Shown in pieces: positions 30,519 through 35,949 of a stretch of DNA of 35,949 nucleotides (positions within the stretch are counted from its first letter, which is position 1; every line of letters starts with the position of its first letter). The notes beneath the pieces were generated by a model. That model had not been told where the DNA came from. It made no database searches and saw nothing but the letters and a program-made list of their open reading frames with translations. The stretch is taken from the NCBI GenBank assembly GCA_023382535.1, contig JAHDWA010000084.1:1-35949 (forward strand). The letters are read 5' to 3'. A program made the position numbers and the translations under genes. This stretch comes from Anaerolineae bacterium (lineage in GTDB: Bacteria; Chloroflexota; Anaerolineae; 4572-78; J111).

Positions 30519-32651
30519 ATGGTAAGTAACATCAAAGCGACCGTCCGGCCTCTTGGTCAGGCTGTAGATCGGGCAGTTGGAACGGGTCTGGCCCTGGCTG
30601 CCTTCGGGCTGTATCTGGCCACGCTCGCTCCCACCGTTCTGGAAGCAGACGGCGGCGAATTTCAATTTGTGCCCTGGCTGCCCGGCATCGCCCACCCGAC
30701 CGGCTACCCGCTGTACATCTTGCTCGGCTGGCTGTGGACCCATCTCCTGCCCATTGGCGAAGTTGCCTGGCGCATGAATTTGCTCTCGGCAGTGCTGGCC
30801 GCAGCGGCGGTCGGGCTGACCTATGCGGTTGCCCGGCAGATACTGGATCGGACTCTACCTGATACACCCTTCCCGGCTCGAATCATCGCCGCCGTAATGG
30901 CCGCAGCGACCTTTGCTGTCAGCCATACTTTTTGGAGCCAGGCCCTTATCGCCGAGGTTTATACCCTCCATGCCCTGTTTGTGGCGGCGCTGCTGTGTCT
31001 GGCGCTCAGTTATGGTTTTTTTAGCCCCGGTTCAATGCCCCCCGACTCCTGGGAGATTTCTCGCTTCGCTCGAAGTGACAAAACCAGCAGGTTGTTAGCT
31101 CTAACTCTGGGCCTGAGCCTGACCCATCACCGCACAATTGTACTGCTGCTGCCGGCGCTGGTGTTGTTTTTACTGACCGCCGACCGCACCCCTACCCAAA
31201 CCTTCCCCATAGGAGGGGGAGGGCAGGGAGGGGGTCCCCGGTCGGCGGTCGGCGGCCATTTTTTGTTGACCCACATGGCGCTCCTGGTCGTCCCCCTGCT
31301 GTTGTACCTTTATCTACCTCTCGTCGCTCCCTCCACACCCTATGCCACGCTGAGCCTCAGCGAGACCCAACGGCTGGTGCTGTACGATAATTCTTGGCAG
31401 GGTTTTTGGCGTCACAGCATGGGCAGCGTTTTCAGCGGAGAACTCAAGCCCAGCTCCGCCGGCCTGGACCGCCTGGAGTTGGTCTGGCAGTTGCTGCGCC
31501 AGCAGGTTGGCTGGGTCGGCGTAATCCTGGCGCTGGCCGGTTTGATGACGTTGTGGCAGCGGCGGCAGAGTGCTTTATTGCTGCTGACCGGCCTGGGCTG
31601 TGTCGTCTTTGTTGCCTTCAACCTGATCTATTTCATCGGCGATGTCTTTGTGTTGTTCATTCCGGTCTGGCTGTTTGTCTGCTTGTGGCTGGGCCTGGGC
31701 AGCCTGGGCGCGGCCCACTGGCTGGCTCAATACTTTGTCCAGAGCAAAACCGGCTCGGTTAACAGCAGCCCCGGTTTCGAGGCCATGGAAAAACGGCTGG
31801 GCCGGCGAATTTATCGCCTTATCACCCTCAGCCTGGCAGTCCTGGGTCTGCTGCTGCCGGCGGCGCTGCTGGCAACCCGTTATGCTGAACTCGACCAAAG
31901 CCGCAATATTGCCGCCCGCGAGCGCTGGCAGGCTATCCTGGCCGAGCCTCTGCCCGAGGGGGCGATCCTGCTGAGCAACGACCGCAACGAGATCATGCCG
32001 CTGTGGTACTACCAGTACGCCGAGGGCCGCCGGCCTGATTTGCTGGGCCTTTTTCCGCTGATTGTGCCTGAGCCGGCCTATGCCAATGTGGGCCGGGTGC
32101 TGGACCAGGCGCTTGCTTCCGGGCGGCCCGTTTATTTGGTCAAACCTATGACCGGCCTGGAGATCAAAGCCGGCCTCTCTCCCGCAGGGAGTTTGGTTCG
32201 AGCCACGCCAAATGGAGCGCCACCCGCGCACTTGCTCAATCTGAAACTGCCGGAAATCACGCTCTCGGCCTCGCCCAGCGTCACCGAGACGATCACCCTG
32301 TTAGGCTACGATCTCTCTCCCGCCAGAATTCGTCCCGGTACTGCGCTCACGGTGACACTTCACTGGCAAGTGAGCCAGCCGCTCTCCCTTGATTACACCA
32401 GCTACGTCCATCTGGTTAACAATAACGGCCAGGGCCTAACGCAGAGCGACCACCAGCCCGGCGGTGATTTCTACCCCAGTCATTACTGGCAAACCGGCGA
32501 AATTGTGCGCGACCAACACCTCTTGACTGTCCCGCCCGCTATCCCCCCCGGCGAGTACCGGCTGCGGGTTGGGATGTATGACCAACCTGAGCCAGGCGTG
32601 CTCAAAAGTATGGGCGCCGGCGTCGAAATCGGGACGCTCCTGCTCGAATAG
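30519..32651 (+). CDS. DUF2723 multi-pass membrane protein (predicted O-mannosyltransferase-like)
   Basis: 710 aa. The N-terminal LAPTVLEADGGEFQFVPWLPGIAHPTGYPLY is the hallmark of DUF2723/TMEM260-like GT-C proteins, with the acidic residues in the first external loop that such enzymes use. About 10 membrane helices run to residue about 460. The C-terminal 230 residues form a soluble beta-rich domain (TLTVTLHWQVS, DYTSYVHLV). It probably transfers a sugar from a lipid donor on the outer face of the membrane. Two loops (residues about 178-188 and 219-246) are encoded by dispersed repeats. Neighbouring FecR and GT39 genes suggest a surface-glycan or glycoprotein group. Confidence 0.83.
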   Translation: MVSNIKATVRPLGQAVDRAVGTGLALAAFGLYLATLAPTVLEADGGEFQFVPWLPGIAHPTGYPLYILLGWLWTHLLPIGEVAWRMNLLSAVLAAAAVGLTYAVARQILDRTLPDTPFPARIIAAVMAAATFAVSHTFWSQALIAEVYTLHALFVAALLCLALSYGFFSPGSMPPDSWEISRFARSDKTSRLLALTLGLSLTHHRTIVLLLPALVLFLLTADRTPTQTFPIGGGGQGGGPRSAVGGHFLLTHMALLVVPLLLYLYLPLVAPSTPYATLSLSETQRLVLYDNSWQGFWRHSMGSVFSGELKPSSAGLDRLELVWQLLRQQVGWVGVILALAGLMTLWQRRQSALLLLTGLGCVVFVAFNLIYFIGDVFVLFIPVWLFVCLWLGLGSLGAAHWLAQYFVQSKTGSVNSSPGFEAMEKRLGRRIYRLITLSLAVLGLLLPAALLATRYAELDQSRNIAARERWQAILAEPLPEGAILLSNDRNEIMPLWYYQYAEGRRPDLLGLFPLIVPEPAYANVGRVLDQALASGRPVYLVKPMTGLEIKAGLSPAGSLVRATPNGAPPAHLLNLKLPEITLSASPSVTETITLLGYDLSPARIRPGTALTVTLHWQVSQPLSLDYTSYVHLVNNNGQGLTQSDHQPGGDFYPSHYWQTGEIVRDQHLLTVPPAIPPGEYRLRVGMYDQPEPGVLKSMGAGVEIGTLLLE
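31051..31080. repeat. Dispersed repeat (GAGATTTCTCGCTTCGCTCG type) inside the DUF2723 gene
   Basis: This run contains the hairpin CGCTTCGCTCG and matches, from memory, the GAGATTCCTCGCTTCGCTCGG family of repeats seen in many bacteria. It is translated in frame as WEISRFARSDK in a loop between hydrophobic segments. Confidence 0.75.
31175..31255. repeat. Composite repeat inside the DUF2723 gene: heptads flanking a G-rich core
   Basis: GACCGCC, GACCGCA (31175-31188) on the left and GGTCGGC x2 (31240-31253) on the right are opposite-facing heptads. Between them is a C-rich/G-rich core (CCTTCCCCAT / AGGAGGGGGAGGG) related to the kinase-gene palindrome. It is translated as a Gly/Pro/Thr-rich loop. 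Confidence 0.8.
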
Positions 32652-32704
32652 GCAAAAGATGCTCCTCAATCACCCCGGCGGTTTGTGCGTTGCAGACCAG
32701 GGTA

Positions 32705-32713
32705 TGGTAAAAT
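32705..32713 (+). promoter_or_regulatory. Extended -10 element before the small ORF and FecR gene
   Basis: TGGTAAAAT fits an extended -10 (TGn + TAAAAT, 5/6). It lies 43 nt before the ATG at 32757 and rules out the GTG at 32685 as the start of the small ORF if it is used. No convincing -35 is seen. Confidence 0.45.
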
Positions 32714-32756
32714 AGCAGACCCTGACCTCTTGCTTGTTGCCGAAGAGTTCATTATT

Positions 32757-32915
32757 ATGGGTCAAACGCAGCCAACACAACTCATCACTTCAAAACGACC
32801 TTACCGTGTCAAAACAGCCAAAATCGTGGAGGATGGCCTTGAGCTAGAAAAGAGTCCCTGGATCAAGCCTGGCCGGATTTTGAGAATGGCGGGGTGCGTT
32901 TTTAACCTGCAATGA
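32757..32915 (+). CDS. Small basic ORF coupled to the FecR-domain gene
   Basis: 52 aa, beginning MGQTQPTQLITSKRPYR and ending AGCVFNLQ. I do not recognise it. The stop overlaps the next start as ATGA, a classic coupling arrangement, and a plausible promoter lies upstream. These support real translation, either for a small protein or as a leader for the FecR gene. The ribosome site (GAAGAG) is weak. There is no signal peptide or membrane segment. Confidence 0.5.
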   Translation: MGQTQPTQLITSKRPYRVKTAKIVEDGLELEKSPWIKPGRILRMAGCVFNLQ

Positions 32916-34126
32916 GGAACCATATTGAACGCACCGCCTGGCTTATTCTGCTGACAGCCTTTGGCATCTTTTGCCTGCTGTCCATTTTGATTCCCGCCAG
33001 TATTCGCTGGTATATCATCAACGCGGCCGACACCTTCACTACCGACGTCACCTCGGTCCGGGGCACGGTGGTCATCGGCGATCCCAATACCCAAGCGTCA
33101 TCCTCGCTCACCGACGGAAATTCCGTTACCGCTGAAGAAAATACAATCATTGCCACCGACAATACCTCGCAGGCAATTTTGACCTTTTCCGACGACAGCA
33201 GCTTGACCATGTACAGCGATACCAGCATTGTTTTGCGGGAAACCCGCGCGCCGCGTTTCAGCCTCAGCTCCAATCCCACCAAAATTTTAATCGAGGTCCA
33301 AAAGGGACGCATTCGGGCCACTTCTTCGTTGAGCCGCGAAGCTCTGAACTTTGATATTGACACGCCGCAGGCCAAAGTTGAACTCAGCGAAGGGAGTTTT
33401 TCCATCGAGGTCAATGAGACGGAAACCCAGGTGACGACCCGCCTGGGTCAAGCCAATGTACTTGGCGGCGGTAAACAGCTCTTGCTCAAGCAAGGCGAGC
33501 GGGCTTTGATTAGCCAGGGCCAGGTCCCGTCACCGCCGCTGCCGGCTGCCCAAAACCTGCTCAAGGATAGCGAGTTCAGCGCCATCTCGCTCAACAATTC
33601 CTGGGAAACCTATGAGATAGACTTTAGCGAAAGCGTCACGCCGACCAGTCGAATCGGTACCTTTCAGGATCGCAACGTCCTCGAACTTCGCAGCGAAGGT
33701 GAGGACAACATCCACACCGAAGTGGGCGTCACCCAGCAGGTCAATAAAGATGTCCGTGACTTCCAATCGCTGCGGATTTTTGCCGAAGTCCGCCTGGTGC
33801 GGCAGACGCTGCCGGGTGGGGGACAGCAAGGCTCTGAATTTCCGATCATGCTGCGCCTGGATTATAAGGATGCCGATAACAACGACCGGAGTTGGTACCA
33901 CGGCTTTTATTACGCGCCCAAGCCCGACAATTACATCCTTTACAACGAGCCGCAAAACTCCAACGAGCGCATCGCCCGCTTTATCTGGTATCCCTACGAG
34001 TCAGAGAACCTGCTGACCGCTCTTGGCCCGGCCAAACCGGTTTTTATCAAGTCTATCCGCATCTACGCCTCCGGCTGGATTTACGAAGCCATGGTCGCCA
34101 ATGTTTCTCTGCTGGCCCAGGAATAA
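32912..34126 (+). CDS. Membrane-anchored FecR-domain protein
   Basis: 404 aa. One N-terminal membrane helix (residues about 8-32, AWLILLTAFGIFCLLSILIP) is followed by an extracytoplasmic FecR-like beta domain (about 45-205): VTSVRGTVVIGD, SVTAEENTIIATDNTSQAIL, SDDSSLTMYSDTSIVL, IEVQKGRIRA and TPQAKVELSEGSFSIEV. A second beta-rich, carbohydrate-binding-like region (about 215-400) follows. In FecR proteins this domain senses or scaffolds at the cell surface; no sigma factor gene is adjacent, so a structural or surface role is more likely than signalling. It lies between the DUF2723 and GT39 genes. Confidence 0.8.
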   Translation: MRNHIERTAWLILLTAFGIFCLLSILIPASIRWYIINAADTFTTDVTSVRGTVVIGDPNTQASSSLTDGNSVTAEENTIIATDNTSQAILTFSDDSSLTMYSDTSIVLRETRAPRFSLSSNPTKILIEVQKGRIRATSSLSREALNFDIDTPQAKVELSEGSFSIEVNETETQVTTRLGQANVLGGGKQLLLKQGERALISQGQVPSPPLPAAQNLLKDSEFSAISLNNSWETYEIDFSESVTPTSRIGTFQDRNVLELRSEGEDNIHTEVGVTQQVNKDVRDFQSLRIFAEVRLVRQTLPGGGQQGSEFPIMLRLDYKDADNNDRSWYHGFYYAPKPDNYILYNEPQNSNERIARFIWYPYESENLLTALGPAKPVFIKSIRIYASGWIYEAMVANVSLLAQE

Positions 34127-34129
34127 GCC

Positions 34130-35949
34130 ATGGCCAGGCAGCAGGTCAGCAAAGCAGCGAAGGAGCGAGGACGCGAAGAGGCGAAGCAGCGAGGAAGCGG
34201 GGTAGCGAAGAGGCAAGGGAGCGAATTTCACGTATCACGTATCACGTATCACGTATCACGTTTTACGCTTTACGCCCTCAGCGCCACTCTCCTGCTCTAT
34301 GCCGGCCTGAGCTTTTACCAGATCAACCTGCCGGGCCTGCATTACGATGAAGCGTTTGAAGCGGTGCCGGCGTTGCAGTTGTGGCAGCGACAGCCGGTAG
34401 CGGCTTTTCGGAACAGCGGCTTGACGCTGGGGGGCCAGCTCTTCCCCTTGATGACCCAGGATTATATCGGCGCGCTCAACACCTATGCCGCCGTCCCTTT
34501 CATCGCCTGGTTGGGGCCAACGCCGGCGGCCCTGCGGGTCTGGTCTGTTCTGGTCGGTGTGGCTACGCTGGGGCTGACTTATGTGCTGGCGCAGCAGCTT
34601 TCCGGGCAGCCCCGGACCGGCCTGATTGCCGCCCTGCTGCTGGCCGTGGACCCCACCTTTATCTTCTGGAATCGGCAGGGTATCTTTGTGACGGCCATCA
34701 CGGCGGCTATCGGCCTGGGGGCGACCCTGTGCTGGCTGCGCTGGCTGCGCGGCGGCTCGGTTGCCTGGGCTGTGGCCGGGGCCTTTTTGTTCGGGCTGGG
34801 GGTGTACGCCAAGTTCCTCTTTTTGTGGCTCATCGCCGCCCTGGTCGCTGCGGTTATCCTGCTCAATTTGCCCGGATGGCTCAAAAACCCAGCGCCTTTG
34901 AAGGCCGGCTGGAATTCTATCAACAACCACAAGCTACCAATCCTCCTGGCCGTTGTCGCTTTTCTGGCCGGCTGCTGGCCGCTCATCGTCTACAATATCC
35001 AGACCGGCGGAACTTTTGCCAGCGTGACGCAAAACGCCGCCACTTCTTATTACGGCGTCAACAATTTGGCCTTTGGGCCTAACCTGGTGGAACGCTTCCG
35101 CCAGTTTGTCGCTGTCCTGGATGGCAGCCACTTGTGGTATCTGGGCCGGGTGATCGGCAACCCGATCCCGCCGCTCGTTTTTTTTCTGCTGCTGCTGGGG
35201 GTCGTGATCAAGGCCAGCCTGAATCCCTCTCCCGCCGCGCCGGCAGCGATATTTCCCTTTTTAGTCACCGGCCTGGTCATTTTGGCCAGTATCGCCACCG
35301 TCTCAGCCTTGTGGGTGACTCATTTTGCTGTTATTATGCCCTGGCCGGCGATAGCCATAGCCTTGGGGATGGGGTTTATAGGCAGGTTACAGGTTGCAGG
35401 TTACAAGTTGCAGGTTGCCGATGGCCAATGGCCGATAGCCGATAGCAAAATAGCCGATAATACGCACCACGCAACAGAGCAAAGCCTCCCTTTGGGACGC
35501 ACCACGCATCACGTATCACGCATCATTCTTATAGTTGGCTTGGCCCTGCTGCTCCTCACCAATCTGACCAGCGTCATCCGCTACCACCTGGCGCTGGCGG
35601 AAAGCGGCGGCTTGAGCAGTCACTCCGACGCCATCTATGAGTTAAGCGATTGGCTGGCGGCGCATCCTGGCCGGCCCGTCATCGCCATGGATTGGGGGCT
35701 GGCCGCGCCGGTCACTTACCTGACCGCTGGCCGGGTGACTCCGACCGAGGTTTTTGGCTATGTCTGGCAGTCGGATGCCGAACTGGCCCCCCGTTTGCAG
35801 CGCTTCATGGCCCAGCCGGCCACGCTCTATCTCTGGCGCGCCCCGGACGAAATCATTTTTGATCGCAGCCCGGAATTTAAGGCGTTGTATCACCCGCTGA
35901 AGTTGGAGGAAACCATCGAGGCCGCTTTTTACGAACGGAGCGGGCGGCC
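34130..35949 (+). CDS. GT39/ArnT-like membrane glycosyltransferase, 3' end beyond the window
   Basis: Open for 606 codons to the window edge. After an odd N-terminus, the first helix (LYALSATLLLYAGLSFYQ) leads to LPGLHYDEAFEAVPALQLW, where the D-E pair is the expected catalytic and metal site of GT-C (PMT/ArnT-like) enzymes. Many further helices follow (for example LRVWSVLVGVATLGLTYVLA and LIAALVAAVILLN). The only usable start is the ATG at 34130 (AGGA 7 nt upstream), 3 nt after the FecR stop. No ATG, GTG or TTG lies in frame between the arrays and the DE motif except well inside the domain, so residues 2-47 are encoded by the octad and heptad arrays. Another array encodes residues about 418-465. 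Confidence 0.83.
   Translation, partial: MARQQVSKAAKERGREEAKQRGSGVAKRQGSEFHVSRITYHVSRFTLYALSATLLLYAGLSFYQINLPGLHYDEAFEAVPALQLWQRQPVAAFRNSGLTLGGQLFPLMTQDYIGALNTYAAVPFIAWLGPTPAALRVWSVLVGVATLGLTYVLAQQLSGQPRTGLIAALLLAVDPTFIFWNRQGIFVTAITAAIGLGATLCWLRWLRGGSVAWAVAGAFLFGLGVYAKFLFLWLIAALVAAVILLNLPGWLKNPAPLKAGWNSINNHKLPILLAVVAFLAGCWPLIVYNIQTGGTFASVTQNAATSYYGVNNLAFGPNLVERFRQFVAVLDGSHLWYLGRVIGNPIPPLVFFLLLLGVVIKASLNPSPAAPAAIFPFLVTGLVILASIATVSALWVTHFAVIMPWPAIAIALGMGFIGRLQVAGYKLQVADGQWPIADSKIADNTHHATEQSLPLGRTTHHVSRIILIVGLALLLLTNLTSVIRYHLALAESGGLSSHSDAIYELSDWLAAHPGRPVIAMDWGLAAPVTYLTAGRVTPTEVFGYVWQSDAELAPRLQRFMAQPATLYLWRAPDEIIFDRSPEFKALYHPLKLEETIEAAFYERSGR
34133..34228. repeat. 8-bp array, 12 units (GCGAAGNN), directly after the GT39 start codon
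   Basis: Twelve consecutive octads start with GC (GCCAGGCA, GCAGGTCA, GCAAAGCA, GCGAAGGA ... GCGAATTT), beginning at the first base after the ATG. With the adjoining heptads it is the longest uninterrupted array in the window. Confidence 0.88.
34229..34273. repeat. 7-bp array (CACGTAT x4 and variants) in the GT39 gene
   Basis: CACGTAT x4 at 34229-34256, then CACGTTT and TACGCTT (34257-34270). It continues straight from the octad array. It encodes the alternating HVSRITYHVSRF stretch (21 bp = 7 residues per cycle). Confidence 0.88.
35382..35524. repeat. Three 7-bp arrays in series inside the GT39 gene
   Basis: GCAGGTT/ACAGGTT type x5 (35382-35416), then GCCGATR type x6, one of them 8 bp (35417-35459), then ACGCAYC type in two blocks (35462-35475 and 35497-35524). 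All remain in the reading frame and encode an extramembrane loop (LQVAGYKLQVAD, then PIAD repeats, then HHVSRI) between two hydrophobic segments. Confidence 0.87.

Noticed and set aside
34133..34273. CRISPR array
   Set aside because: The units are 7-8 bp with no spacers, and no cas genes are present in the window.

Overview
The window looks like chromosome from a GC-rich member of the Chloroflexota, probably Anaerolineae-like. This is inferred from gene content: very large XRE-HTH/STAND proteins, a Hanks kinase with 14 WD40 repeats, an S41 protease with an FGTG motif, and DUF2723 plus GT39 membrane proteins. No rRNA, tRNA, CRISPR array or transposase gene was seen.

Layout. 69-4280: an ADP-forming acyl-CoA ligase and a class III aminotransferase (minus strand, overlapping) diverge from an Lrp/AsnC regulator across a well-defined promoter region. 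4450-8364: a small exported protein with three D-x-D-I-G-L motifs diverges from a giant XRE-AAA-TPR regulator. 8380-16713: a Rieske oxygenase of the quaternary-amine type, an IclR regulator, an SGNH hydrolase, a GcvT-like protein, a frameshifted four-helix-bundle gene and two tandem PYROXD2-like flavoproteins. 16671-22735: a beta-propeller protein and an XRE-kinase-nSTAND-WD40 protein. 22985-24909: grpE, a cbpA-type dnaJ and a cbpM-like gene. 25211-28722: an MFS exporter, a LmbE-type deacetylase and a HipA-like kinase/DUF3037 pair. 29058-35949: an S41 protease homologue, a DUF2723 membrane protein, a small coupled ORF, a FecR-domain protein and a GT39 glycosyltransferase cut by the window end.

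The Rieske protein, GcvT-like protein, flavoproteins, aminotransferase and CoA ligase could together demethylate and oxidise a methylated amine, under Lrp and IclR control. This is inference from family and proximity.

The most unusual feature is a window-wide set of short periodic DNA arrays, with units of 7, 8, 9 or 10 bp, together with G-rich and other palindromes. They recall the heptameric STRR repeats of cyanobacteria. They lie between genes and also in frame inside at least five coding regions: the CoA ligase, one flavoprotein, the kinase, DUF2723 and GT39. They encode linkers, loops and even the whole N-terminus of the GT39 protein. One flavoprotein carries an octad array that its adjacent paralogue lacks, which argues for insertion. 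A frameshifted four-helix-bundle gene is flanked by octad arrays in opposite orientation.
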